NCBI RefSeq assembly: GCF_900186615.1 | Contig: NZ_LT896588.1 | Span: 456,215-520,214, forward strand | Reading direction: 5' to 3' | Source: Parabacteroides bouchesdurhonensis | GTDB lineage: Bacteria > Bacteroidota > Bacteroidia > Bacteroidales > Tannerellaceae | Length of the DNA stretch: 64,000 nt | Shown here: in pieces, positions 1 through 9,028 of the stretch | How positions within the stretch are numbered: position 1 is the first letter of the stretch | How the letters are laid out: each line of letters starts with the position of its first letter | Position numbers and translations under genes: made by a program | Notes under the pieces: model-generated | What the model was told of the DNA's origin: nothing | Databases searched by the model: none | What the model saw: only the letters and a program-made list of their open reading frames with translations

Positions 1-857
1 TATTTTATAGCACTCCCTGATACTTTTTGTCCATCTTTCAATTCTAACATATAGTATCCATTATCCCCACGACCGGTAGCATAAATAAATGCAGTTCCTT
101 TGTCTATATTTCCAGTTAAAGTCACACGATCTCCGACAAAATCAGGAACTTCATCAGAAGTATAATACCCCAACAACGTTTCAGAACCCGCATCAATATC
201 AATTTTTTTGCACTCGAAATAAGATCCGTAAATACGCCAACTAGTAGCTAAAACATTTCCTGTATCATCTGTATTAATTTGAGAAATCCAAGGATGACTT
301 AAAGGAATATCTTTAATAAAATCACCAGTTGCCTTATCCAAGACTTTCAGTATGGTCGGATTATACGCACAAACAACTAATTCATCTCTAGAAACCGCAA
401 TGGAATTCACATTATCAAAATTAACAAACCCCATATCCAATAAATTCTTATACCACAACTTTTTCAATACCATTTTAGGTGGTATGGGAACGACTTTAAT
501 AACGTAGTGAGTAGAGACATTCGCTCCATCTGTTACATAAATATCTACCGGCTCAGAAAAATCCATCATCCCCGCCAGAGCCGGTGTAAGTACAGCATTA
601 TGTCCAAGACTTGCACGGGCAAATAAAGCTGAAATATCAACCGGGGCTTCTTCAGAAGAAGGAACTTTAATTAATAAAGTATCTCCATCTTCATATGGTC
701 CTTGATTTGAAATACCATATTCCGTCGCAAAACCAGGAACCGTTATATACAAACCATTTAAGCCCTCTATCCGCAATAAAGATTTATCAATTTCCGGTTC
801 CATGCAGCTGATGCACAACAGGCAGAATATTAATGGATAAATATGTATTTTTCTCAT
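1..857 (-). CDS. PUL lipoprotein, 3' end outside window (partial)
   Basis: The reading frame opens at 857, 13 bases after the SusD-like gene, and runs off the left edge with about 285 codons visible. The N-terminus is a lipoprotein signal, with the hydrophobic run ending LLCISC and Cys18 as the probable lipidated residue. The visible body is beta-rich and near the edge reads like propeller strands (for example TILKVLDKATGDF). As the gene after susC and susD in the same orientation it sits where SusE/SusF-like surface glycan-binding proteins usually lie, so an outer-membrane binding role is inferred. I cannot name the family, and the C-terminus is not available. Confidence 0.75.
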   Translation of the reverse strand, partial: MRKIHIYPLIFCLLCISCMEPEIDKSLLRIEGLNGLYITVPGFATEYGISNQGPYEDGDTLLIKVPSSEEAPVDISALFARASLGHNAVLTPALAGMMDFSEPVDIYVTDGANVSTHYVIKVVPIPPKMVLKKLWYKNLLDMGFVNFDNVNSIAVSRDELVVCAYNPTILKVLDKATGDFIKDIPLSHPWISQINTDDTGNVLATSWRIYGSYFECKKIDIDAGSETLLGYYTSDEVPDFVGDRVTLTGNIDKGTAFIYATGRGDNGYYMLELKDGQKVSGSAIK

Positions 858-870
858 AACTCTAAATGTT

Positions 871-2460
871 TTACTTCCATTCATCAAATTGTTCACATTT
901 CAAATTCCTATCCAATTCTAATTTAGGAATCGGAAAACGATTATACTTAGGATCATAATATCGCTTAGCACCTTCATCACAATCGACCAACTCATAAATA
1001 AAATCACCATTTTCAGTCTTCACGATTCTGCATCCATGAAAGTTCACCCCGTTCAACACACTTTTAGCTAAATCCCAACGACGCAAATCCCAGTATCTAT
1101 GTCCTTCAAATGCCAATTCTACAACCCTTTCATGGCGTAGCAATTTCATAAATTCATTCAAATTAGTAGCAGTTACATTCTTCATTTTAGCTCTTTCACG
1201 CACTTTATTTAATGAAAACAATGCACCTTGTATATCTCCCTGCCTTGCCAATGCTTCCGCATGAATTAACAGAACTTCAGCATAACGCATGTAATAATAT
1301 GTTTGCTCACCGGTATTTGCATATCCCGTCAGGCTCTCATCCAATAGTTTTCTGATATAATAACCTGTAACCGTACCCAAATTTCCACTGGCGGTAAATC
1401 CATCTTTCCCCCCTACAAACGTTTCTATAGTCGGATTATTCGGCTTTTGCGAAGCTTTCCACGTTGCACCATTGTACAATATCGAAGCATAAAAGCGAGG
1501 TTCGCGGTTCTCATATGGAGCAGCAGCCATTTCCGGATCATTCCAATCAAAATCCCGCCCATCAGCCATTTGAAATTCAGAAACACATTCTTCTGTAGGA
1601 TTAGCTTCTCCCCGACTATTATCAGGATCACTAGGAGGAGCGTAAACTTTATCAAAACTATGCGTCAACTCCGGCGCATGATAGGCATATTCTATAATCG
1701 CTTCGTCATTTCTCTTTTCTTTAAAAACATCTTCATAATTGGGTAACAAACGATAAATACCTTTATCTGCCAAAGCAATAACTTTTGCAGCAGCATCCGA
1801 AGCCTCTTTCCATCGCTGAGCATATAACATCGCTTTTGCCTTTAAGCCATAGGCTCCACCTTTAGTTATACGGCCACGTTTTGAATCGATCCATTTCTCC
1901 GGCAAATTTTCTCCGGCAAAATCAAGATCTTCTGCGATAAAATCCCAGCATTCCTGAGGTTCGCAAATCGGTAGACTTTCCGATGTGATTTCTTTTATTA
2001 AAACTACACTACCTTGATGATTTCTTGCCAAATCAAAATACATCATTGCACGAAAGAAACGGACTTCTGCTTCTCCTCTTTTTCGTATCTCATCAGGTAG
2101 TTTATCCCCATATTTTTCCGTATCACGTAAAAATTCATTGCAAAAACGAATATGGTTATATCTATTATCCCAAATATTCAATAAATTAGCACTACTAGTT
2201 ATACGCGTCAGACCTAAAGCCAGATAGTTATAATCGTTGTATCGTTGATTAATCTTAACCAGATCTGATAGCACATCTGTTGCTAACCCAGAACCATACC
2301 CATTCAATATTTCATAGAAAGTATAAATACGCATATCGAAATTCTCTTCATTCTCATAAACGATCTCTTCTGAATACCGATCTACCAATACAGGATCAAC
2401 ATTACAAGCCATAAAACAAAATAGCGATAGCACCACAAATATATACTTACAATTTTTCAT
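871..2460 (-). CDS. SusD/RagB family outer-membrane nutrient-binding lipoprotein
   Basis: 529 residues, normal for SusD proteins. A type II signal peptide ends FMAC with Cys19 as the lipidation site. The body has the TPR-like helical scaffold of the family, and the C-terminal third carries the typical stretch YYMRYAEVLLIHAEAL followed by the RHERVVELAFEGHRYWDLRRW signature (R-x-E-R-x-x-E-L-x-x-E-x-x-R). It caps the partner SusC barrel at the cell surface and binds the glycan or peptide imported. It follows susC by 12 bases and precedes another lipoprotein by 13, so the three genes form one transcript. The ligand cannot be told from sequence. Confidence 0.95.
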   Translation of the reverse strand: MKNCKYIFVVLSLFCFMACNVDPVLVDRYSEEIVYENEENFDMRIYTFYEILNGYGSGLATDVLSDLVKINQRYNDYNYLALGLTRITSSANLLNIWDNRYNHIRFCNEFLRDTEKYGDKLPDEIRKRGEAEVRFFRAMMYFDLARNHQGSVVLIKEITSESLPICEPQECWDFIAEDLDFAGENLPEKWIDSKRGRITKGGAYGLKAKAMLYAQRWKEASDAAAKVIALADKGIYRLLPNYEDVFKEKRNDEAIIEYAYHAPELTHSFDKVYAPPSDPDNSRGEANPTEECVSEFQMADGRDFDWNDPEMAAAPYENREPRFYASILYNGATWKASQKPNNPTIETFVGGKDGFTASGNLGTVTGYYIRKLLDESLTGYANTGEQTYYYMRYAEVLLIHAEALARQGDIQGALFSLNKVRERAKMKNVTATNLNEFMKLLRHERVVELAFEGHRYWDLRRWDLAKSVLNGVNFHGCRIVKTENGDFIYELVDCDEGAKRYYDPKYNRFPIPKLELDRNLKCEQFDEWK

Positions 2461-2472
2461 AATCCTTCAAAT

Positions 2473-5400
2473 TTAAAATATAATATTCAGCCCAAACTCA
2501 TAAATACGCTGCTGAGGATAATACCCCTGATTTACATCTGGCATTTCAGGATCAAGCCCTTCCAAATGATCTAATGTAAACAAGTTACTACCTGCAACAT
2601 AGAAACGAATCTTTTCAAGCCCCAAATTATTTACAACTTTTCGAGGTAAGGAATAACCTATTTGCATATTCTTCAAGCGCAGATAGGCCCCATTTCGAAT
2701 AAAAAGAGAAGACATCCAAGAACCACTTTCTCGACTTTTCGTGCTTAACCGCTCATATTTTGCATCTGTATTGTCGGGAGTCCAAGCTCCTTCCAATAAA
2801 TAACGAGGAGCATTTCCTCCTGCAAAAAACGGACGTGTATAGAAAGTATGGGCAGGGAAACCTCTATCGGAATAATATCCACAAAGAGCAACATCACAAA
2901 GGGCTGCTCCTTGAAAAAAGACATTTACGTCAAATCCTTTATAAGCAGCATTCAAATTTAATCCAAAAGTTAATTCCGGTACATTGCTTCGTCCTATAAT
3001 AGTCCAATCCTGGTCCATTGTAATACGTCCATCCCCATTCAGGTCTCTCATTTTTGCATCTCCAACTAAAGTTTCCTCACGTGAACCTCCTTCATAAATG
3101 GCACTAGCATCAATTTCTTCTTGACTTTGGAATAATCCATCACAAATAAAGCCATATTTTAAACCTGTTGAATGTCCGGTTTTTCTTAACTGTTCAGGAA
3201 CATTCGGGTCCTCTGATGTCTTTATTACTTTATTTCTTGCAAACGACATATTCCCACGAATTCCATAAGAAACATTCCCCACTGTATTCCGATGAGTCAA
3301 TGTTACCTCAACACCTCTGTTTTTAACAACCCCATAATTAATTGCCGATGGATAATATCCACCAATTGAAGGAGGAAAGACAGCACTTTGCGATTGAAGA
3401 ATATCTTTTGTCAACATATAAAACACATCAATTTCAACCCCTAATTGATAATTAAAGAGAGAAGCATCAAGCCCAACATTATAAGAAGTTGATTTTTCCC
3501 AAGTTATATCGCTGGGAATACCCGACATTGTCAACTTCCTTACTAATTCATTTCCAATAAAAGCAGAAGGATTAACAGATAACTGAGCCGTTTTCAAATA
3601 AGGATAAGCTCCAATATTATCATTTCCTAATTGCCCAACCGAACCACGTATCTTCAAATCATTCAGAAAATCTGCTTTACCTTTCAAAAACTCTTCTTCA
3701 GAAATACGCCAGCCAGCAGAAACGCCGGGAAATATACCCCATCTTCTACCCGGGGCAAAATTAGGAGTACCATCTAAACGTCCCGTCACTTCCAACAGAT
3801 ATTTATTATCATAATTATAATTTAAACGCATCACGTATCCGGCACGGTGGAAAAAGGAATGACTCCCCTTCACCATATCATCCAATACAGTTTCTCCATA
3901 ATTCAAATCCATAATATCCCGGATGGGAAAATCTTTTGCACCAGCAGACATTCCATTTCCCTTATCTCTCACATATTCATATAAAAATAACGCTCCGATT
4001 GTATGCTTTCCAAACGTATTGTTATAGTCTAATGAAGTTTGTACTGTTTGTCGTTCTGTATCTGCATACCATTCATTCAAAGAAGCAACTCCTTCACTTG
4101 CATATCCGGCAGCCTTCTTTGAATAAGTACCAGACTGTAAATCAAATTCATTAACATAGGCAGATAATAATGAAGATTTTTTTAGTGTAAAGGTTCTGTC
4201 ATAGGCCATATTCAACTTCGCTTCCAATCCCTTTATAAATGGCAATTTATAACGTAATACAAGATTTCCTTGAAACACAGTACTATTTACTTTCTGGCGG
4301 CCAGACTGATCTCGACTGACAATCGGGCATTGATTTTTAGCATTCAAAAAAGTAGCGGTTGGCAATCCATCATACATCTCCGGAAGAAATGGATAAGACA
4401 ATAGTGCTTGACTAAATAAGGAACTCGACTCGTTCACGCGCCCTTGACCAGCATCTAATGCCGGAGATTTTGTTCTGCTTTCATTTCCATAAGCATTCAT
4501 CTCCACATAAAAATTTTCTGTAATTTTTGCATCCATATTCATTCTGAAAGTATAACGGTCAAATGTGGTCGATTTTATGATACCTCGTTGATTATACGTT
4601 CCCAACGACGCATAATAACGAATACGTTCATTACCGCCATTCACCGATAAATTATTTGAATAAGTAGGAGCAACGTTTTCAAAGAGCAAATCAAACCAAT
4701 CTGTATTTCCATAAATTCCTTGTGGATCTCCATTTGTTACACGATTAATCACATCTTGTGAAAATGTACGTTTATCTAATGGTATCCCATCCATTTCTTC
4801 TGCTTTATTAAACCAATAAACATATTCTGGCCCATCTAGAAATTTAGGAAATTCCGCATTCTGACTTAATGATACAGAAGAATTTAATGTAACAGTAGGT
4901 TTCTGCATACTCCCCCTTTTTGTTGTTATCAAAATAACACCGGCAGCTCCACGTACACCATAAACAGCTGAAGCTGTTGCATCTTTCAATACTGTAATAT
5001 CTTCTATATCATCGCTACTAATATTCGGAAAGTAATCACGAACAACACCATCTACAACAATTAAAGGGTTATTGTCATTTAAAGAAGCATATCCTCGGAC
5101 AATAATTGCAGCACCGTCATTTCCCGGAGCACCACTCTGCTGCTTGACAGTTAAACCAGGTAAACGTCCGGCCAAAGTTGAAGATAAATTAGTACTTGTC
5201 GTTGTCTCCAATTCTTTAGAATCAATATGTACTATAGCACTAGTCAAATTCTTTTTTTTCTGTGTACCATAACCAACAACGACTACTTCATCTAAATTTT
5301 GCGTATCTTCTTTTAATTTGATTTCCAATCTATTTTTATTACCTACCGATATTTCTTGATCGACAAAACCGATATAAGTAATACGAAGAATATCGCCTTC

Positions 5401-5913
5401 TGATACGTCTAATTCAAAACGTCCATCAATATCTGTAATTACTCCTTTATTTGTCCCTTTTATCACAACATTTGCTCCAATAATAGGTTCTTCATGCTGA
5501 TCTTTCACAATACCCACTATTTTTCGGGACTTAGTAGAAATATTAACTTGATTTTCAATTAATGCCTTTTTCTGAGCAACGATAATCTGATTTCCACTGA
5601 TTTCAAAACCGATTCCTGTACCTTCAAACAATTGTTTTAAAACATTTTCTACTGTTTGATTTGTCACTTTAATAGAAACAATTCTATTTAAATTCAGAGA
5701 AGCGGCATCATACATAAAAGTAAGACCAGATTCTTTTTCTATAATACGAAATGCCTCCTTTAAGGTTACACGACTCAGATTTAAGGTAATGTCTTGTCTT
5801 AAGAAACTATTTTCATTTGCATAAGACACCGGTTTAATCAAAATTAAACTAAAAAACAACAAAATGATTTTGAAAAAACACTTTTTAAAATAATAATTCG
5901 TTCGTTTATTCAT
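2473..5913 (-). CDS. SusC/RagA TonB-dependent transporter with N-terminal STN domain
   Basis: 1146 residues from the ATG at 5913. An upstream in-frame ATG at 5952 would only add residues ahead of the signal peptide and lies in the predicted antisense RNA region. Order: signal peptide to about residue 32, STN signalling domain about 40-112, carboxypeptidase-like Ig domain about 132-200, the TonB/plug start DEVVVVGYGT at 208-217, then a 22-strand barrel ending in a terminal Phe as outer-membrane barrels do. The STN domain, with the sigma/FecR pair upstream, marks a transporter whose substrate occupancy is signalled through FecR to the sigma factor, an arrangement common in host-glycan loci of Bacteroides. 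The transported substrate is unknown. Confidence 0.95.
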   Translation of the reverse strand: MNKRTNYYFKKCFFKIILLFFSLILIKPVSYANENSFLRQDITLNLSRVTLKEAFRIIEKESGLTFMYDAASLNLNRIVSIKVTNQTVENVLKQLFEGTGIGFEISGNQIIVAQKKALIENQVNISTKSRKIVGIVKDQHEEPIIGANVVIKGTNKGVITDIDGRFELDVSEGDILRITYIGFVDQEISVGNKNRLEIKLKEDTQNLDEVVVVGYGTQKKKNLTSAIVHIDSKELETTTSTNLSSTLAGRLPGLTVKQQSGAPGNDGAAIIVRGYASLNDNNPLIVVDGVVRDYFPNISSDDIEDITVLKDATASAVYGVRGAAGVILITTKRGSMQKPTVTLNSSVSLSQNAEFPKFLDGPEYVYWFNKAEEMDGIPLDKRTFSQDVINRVTNGDPQGIYGNTDWFDLLFENVAPTYSNNLSVNGGNERIRYYASLGTYNQRGIIKSTTFDRYTFRMNMDAKITENFYVEMNAYGNESRTKSPALDAGQGRVNESSSLFSQALLSYPFLPEMYDGLPTATFLNAKNQCPIVSRDQSGRQKVNSTVFQGNLVLRYKLPFIKGLEAKLNMAYDRTFTLKKSSLLSAYVNEFDLQSGTYSKKAAGYASEGVASLNEWYADTERQTVQTSLDYNNTFGKHTIGALFLYEYVRDKGNGMSAGAKDFPIRDIMDLNYGETVLDDMVKGSHSFFHRAGYVMRLNYNYDNKYLLEVTGRLDGTPNFAPGRRWGIFPGVSAGWRISEEEFLKGKADFLNDLKIRGSVGQLGNDNIGAYPYLKTAQLSVNPSAFIGNELVRKLTMSGIPSDITWEKSTSYNVGLDASLFNYQLGVEIDVFYMLTKDILQSQSAVFPPSIGGYYPSAINYGVVKNRGVEVTLTHRNTVGNVSYGIRGNMSFARNKVIKTSEDPNVPEQLRKTGHSTGLKYGFICDGLFQSQEEIDASAIYEGGSREETLVGDAKMRDLNGDGRITMDQDWTIIGRSNVPELTFGLNLNAAYKGFDVNVFFQGAALCDVALCGYYSDRGFPAHTFYTRPFFAGGNAPRYLLEGAWTPDNTDAKYERLSTKSRESGSWMSSLFIRNGAYLRLKNMQIGYSLPRKVVNNLGLEKIRFYVAGSNLFTLDHLEGLDPEMPDVNQGYYPQQRIYEFGLNIIF

Positions 5914-5926
5914 AACTTTGCAAAAA

Positions 5927-6017
5927 TCAAAGAGGAAACTTGCATAATACACAACTGCAAATCCTGTATTATGCGTTAACTTCTCAAGGAAGGGTCGTTG
6001 TTATGCGACCCTTTTTT
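5927..6017 (+). ncRNA. Candidate antisense sRNA to the susC 5' end (DonS-like)
   Basis: On the plus strand a TAnnTTTG box (TAACTTTG, 5913-5920) is followed about 7 bases later by a likely start near 5927. Then come a perfect 10-bp stem (GCATAATACA at 5942-5951 with TGTATTATGC at 5965-5974) and a rho-independent terminator (8-bp stem AAGGGTCG 5990-5997 with CGACCCTT 6006-6013, then six T). There is no plus-strand protein gene for this terminator to serve, and the T-tract is on the plus strand only. The 91-nt RNA would be complementary to the susC leader. DonS-type RNAs in Bacteroides sigma/anti-sigma PULs have this size and position. Transcription itself is inferred. Confidence 0.6.
5990..6017 (+). 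terminator. Plus-strand rho-independent terminator between fecR and susC
   Basis: Perfect 8-bp stem with an 8-base loop followed by TTTTTT on the plus strand. On the minus strand the stem is followed by CCTTGAG, which is a poor U-tract, so the direction is opposite to the flanking genes. It is the 3' end of the candidate antisense sRNA. Confidence 0.75.
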
Positions 6018-6059
6018 AATTAATCATTTCTATATTATTTCATAGGCTAACATTTTTAT

Positions 6060-7022
6060 CTATTTAATATTCACGTTCTTTTTGTCATACGTTATTTCCA
6101 TTGGATTTATACGTGACATCATTCTCAATACTTCATCTAGTTGCTCTGTTGTAATAGTAAACGTATACTTATACTTATTTTTTAAATTCCCGTCTAGTGT
6201 AATATTCACATCATACCATTGACTTAAATACTTTACAACTTCACCCAAATTTTTTTCTTCTATCTTAAGCTTTTCATGCGCCCATAAAGCATTAAAATAT
6301 GCATCTACATTTTCTATAAAAGTATCACCCGTATTTTTATTTAGAACTGCTGCTTCACCAGGTTTTATCCATAACGGACTATCTACTGATGTTTTCTGAA
6401 ATGATATTTTACCAGATAAAAGACTAACCATCAATTTTTCCTTCGTCGAGTTTATACTAAATGAGGTACCATATACTTTTACCAATGATTGATCAATATT
6501 GACAAAGAACGGATGTATAGAATCCTTCTTAACCTCAAGATAAGCTTTACCTTTTATCTGTATTTTACGATTCTCCGGAGAAAAGTTACTAGCATATATA
6601 ATCTCAGAATTAGGAGCTAACCAAACCTGAGTTCCATCAGGAAGATCTATTTTACTTTTGCCATTTAACGTTGCATATTGAAATGTAACAGGAAGTTCTC
6701 TGCCCGAATGTTTTATTATATATAATGACGAAATGGCAATTAATAGGATAATAACCGCCACTGATCTATAAATCAATTTAAATGGGATAGTTACAGTTTT
6801 AACGCTTTTCGAGATACGACTATTTATTAGTTTCCAGGCCCTAGCTTTATCAGGATTAAAAAATGAAGCTTGATATTGAATCGTATTCCATATTTTCTCT
6901 ACATCACTTTGTAAATCCGATGAAGAAATATCTTTCTCATCCGTTGAAAGTTTAGAGGAATCCAAAGATTCTCCTCTCTTTAACTTATTTACTATATATA
7001 TCCAAAAATCGTGTTTCATCAT
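6060..7022 (-). CDS. FecR-family anti-sigma factor
   Basis: 320 residues. The N-terminal 80 residues are cytoplasmic and should hold the sigma factor. One membrane helix lies at about 84-103 (rich in I, L, A, V). The periplasmic part has the FecR domain (the DLPDGTQVWLAPNSEI region, then GKAYLEV and VYGTSFSI) and a C-terminal DUF4974-like domain that contacts the STN domain of the TonB-dependent transporter. The gene lies between the sigma factor (78 bases upstream) and susC, the order expected for trans-envelope signalling. The start at 7022 gives MMKHDFW; the second Met is equally possible. Confidence 0.93.
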   Translation of the reverse strand: MMKHDFWIYIVNKLKRGESLDSSKLSTDEKDISSSDLQSDVEKIWNTIQYQASFFNPDKARAWKLINSRISKSVKTVTIPFKLIYRSVAVIILLIAISSLYIIKHSGRELPVTFQYATLNGKSKIDLPDGTQVWLAPNSEIIYASNFSPENRKIQIKGKAYLEVKKDSIHPFFVNIDQSLVKVYGTSFSINSTKEKLMVSLLSGKISFQKTSVDSPLWIKPGEAAVLNKNTGDTFIENVDAYFNALWAHEKLKIEEKNLGEVVKYLSQWYDVNITLDGNLKNKYKYTFTITTEQLDEVLRMMSRINPMEITYDKKNVNIK

Positions 7023-7100
7023 AATAGGCTCTTTATATAAAAGTCACCCAATGAAAACAGAACACGTAATCCTATTTGTGTATTTAACAATAACTAACAA

Positions 7101-7652
7101 TCACCAAAGATAGGTATAGTTATTTCCCAGATATTGACGAATACGTGATAAAGCATTGGATATATGGGTTTCTACTGTTCGCAAAGACAAATTTTTGAGA
7201 TCTGCAATTTCTGCATTTGTAAGGTTCTGTTCACGACTCATACGAAAAATTTCACTACATTTTTCAGGTAAAGATAATATTGCTTCTTGTATTAGATTTT
7301 GTAGTTCATGTAATTCAATATCTTCATTTTCACATGATATATCATAAGGTATTTCATCACAGAATACAATACGCCGATTATCCCTATAATAATTTAATGT
7401 TCTATTCTTTACTGCTTGAAATAAATAAGATTTTAAGGTTAGTTGTATATTCAGTTGTTCACGCTTATCCCATAAATAAACAAATAAGTCTTGAACAATC
7501 TCTTCTGAAGCAAATGTATCATTCAAGCTTATATTAACAAAACGGCACAACGGCACATAATACTTATCAAAGATAAGTTTAAAAGCCTCTTTATTCCCTA
7601 CCCGTAACTGGTTTAAGAAAGCGATATCATCTATTAATGTACTGTCGCCCAT
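7101..7652 (-). CDS. ECF RNA polymerase sigma-70 factor
   Basis: 183 residues, typical of the Bacteroidetes ECF group paired with FecR. Region 2 (FKLIFDKYYVPLCRF, then ASEEIVQDLFVYLWDKRE) binds core polymerase and the -10 element. Region 4 (LPEKCSEIFRMSREQ, then the helix-turn-helix NAEIADLKNLSLRTVETHIS) reads the -35 element. First gene of the PUL; its expected target is the susC promoter. A TAnnTTTG box at 7789-7796 on the minus strand would give a leader of about 130 bases. Confidence 0.95.
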   Translation of the reverse strand: MGDSTLIDDIAFLNQLRVGNKEAFKLIFDKYYVPLCRFVNISLNDTFASEEIVQDLFVYLWDKREQLNIQLTLKSYLFQAVKNRTLNYYRDNRRIVFCDEIPYDISCENEDIELHELQNLIQEAILSLPEKCSEIFRMSREQNLTNAEIADLKNLSLRTVETHISNALSRIRQYLGNNYTYLW

Positions 7653-7788
7653 GATATCCTTTAAATATATTTACACAACAAAGCTTATAAGACAGAACTG
7701 TGGGTATCCAATGAATCATAATAGTAAAAATCTTCTTATTAAAAGTTCCATTAATGGCACTTCTCTTATAATTATACTGCAATAATAA

Positions 7789-7796
7789 CAAAAATA
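7789..7796 (-). promoter_or_regulatory. Possible -7 box for the ECF sigma gene
   Basis: Minus strand reads TATTTTTG, a match to the Bacteroidetes TAnnTTTG -7 element. No TTTG is seen 19-21 bases upstream, and the distance to the ATG is long, so support is weak. Confidence 0.3.
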
Positions 7797-7866
7797 TTTA
7801 AAGTAAAACCCATATTTACTAATATACTTACCTATGAATTAAAGGGTCTTCGCTTTGGACATTAAC

Positions 7867-7895
7867 AAAAAAGGCGAGGAATACACCTCGCCTTT
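7867..7895 (-). terminator. Terminator of the ilv operon
   Basis: A 10-bp perfect stem (AAAGGCGAGG with CCTCGCCTTT, loop of six) followed by a T-run on the minus strand, 20 bases after the ilvC stop. It ends the operon before the divergent-in-function sigma gene on the same strand. Confidence 0.9.
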
Positions 7896-7915
7896 CAATA
7901 TCTATATTGAAAATA

Positions 7916-8962
7916 TTAATTGTTCTCCGGACGCAATTTGCGAACAACAGCACCTGCACGCCACATTTCGCTTTCGCGCAAGGCTTTCAGTTCCTTTTCA
8001 AGGCCTTCACGATAGTTAGGTTTGCTGTTTGTATCAATAGAACGCTGAGCTTCGTTGCCGCAAGCCACTTCGCTGTACAGTTTCTCAAATACCGGCTTTG
8101 TTGCATCATGGAACGGGCCCATCCAATCCAAAGCACCACGTTGAGCAGTGGTAGAACAGTTTGCATACATCCAGTCCATGCCGTTTTCTGCAAACAATGG
8201 CATCAAAGACTGAGTCAGCTCTTCAACGGTTTCGTTGAATGCTTCCGATGGTTCGTGTCCATGCTCGCGCAATGTTTCATACTGTGCCAGCAGCAAGCCT
8301 TGAATAGCACCCATCAAAGTACCGCGTTCGCCTGTTAAGTCAGAATATACTTCCTTTTTAAAGGTGGTTTCAAACAAATAGCCTGAACCAACGCCAATAC
8401 CTAATGCGATTACACGATCCCAAGCCTTGCCTGTAGCATCCTGAAAGATTGCATAGCTGGAATTCAACCCGCGTCCCTGCAGGAACATACGGCGCAAAGA
8501 AGTACCCGAGCCTTTCGGTGCAACCAGGATAACATCTATATCCGCAGGAGGAATGATATTTGTACGTTCTTTGTATGTAATACCGAAACCATGAGAGAAA
8601 TACAGGGCCTTACCCGGAGTCAGGTATTTCTTAATACGAGGCCATACTTCAATCTGTGCCGCATCCGAAAGCAAATACTGGATAATTGTACCTCTTTCGC
8701 AGGCTTCTTCAATATCAAATAAAGTTTCGCCGGGTACCCAACCGTCTGCTACTGCCTTATCCCATGTTTTACCTCCTTTACGTTGTCCAACGATGACATT
8801 GAATCCGTTGTCACGCAGGTTCAAACTCTGCCCCGGTCCTTGAACGCCGTAGCCGATAACTGCGATAACTTCATCTTTCAACACCTCTCTTGCCTTTTCC
8901 AACGGAAACTCTTCGCGGGTAACTACGTTCTCGTCTACACCGCCAAAATTCATTACTGCCAT
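7916..8962 (-). CDS. ilvC: Ketol-acid reductoisomerase
   Basis: 348 residues, class I length. It converts 2-acetolactate or 2-aceto-2-hydroxybutyrate to the dihydroxy acid with NAD(P)H and Mg2+, the second common step of Val/Leu/Ile synthesis. The Rossmann loop is VIGYGVQGPGQSLNLRDNG near residue 36. The helical C-terminal half carries the acidic metal and substrate-binding residues (DLTGERGTLMGAIQG and ETVEELTQ regions). It is the last gene of the ilv operon, 66 bases after the thioesterase gene and just ahead of the operon terminator. Confidence 0.96.
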   Translation of the reverse strand: MAVMNFGGVDENVVTREEFPLEKAREVLKDEVIAVIGYGVQGPGQSLNLRDNGFNVIVGQRKGGKTWDKAVADGWVPGETLFDIEEACERGTIIQYLLSDAAQIEVWPRIKKYLTPGKALYFSHGFGITYKERTNIIPPADIDVILVAPKGSGTSLRRMFLQGRGLNSSYAIFQDATGKAWDRVIALGIGVGSGYLFETTFKKEVYSDLTGERGTLMGAIQGLLLAQYETLREHGHEPSEAFNETVEELTQSLMPLFAENGMDWMYANCSTTAQRGALDWMGPFHDATKPVFEKLYSEVACGNEAQRSIDTNSKPNYREGLEKELKALRESEMWRAGAVVRKLRPENN

Positions 8963-9028
8963 TTTCTTATTACTATTAAAATGTATATATAAATAATTTG
9001 TTCTACTATAAATTCTCGTTATAACGTG

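Noticed and set aside
5914..5952. Longer susC start (MYYASFLF...)
   Set aside because: Adds 13 residues ahead of a good signal peptide and runs into the palindrome of the antisense RNA region; the ATG at 5913 is the natural start.
7907..8338. 143-residue plus-strand frame opposite ilvC
   Set aside because: Antisense shadow of a well-supported enzyme gene; no family features.
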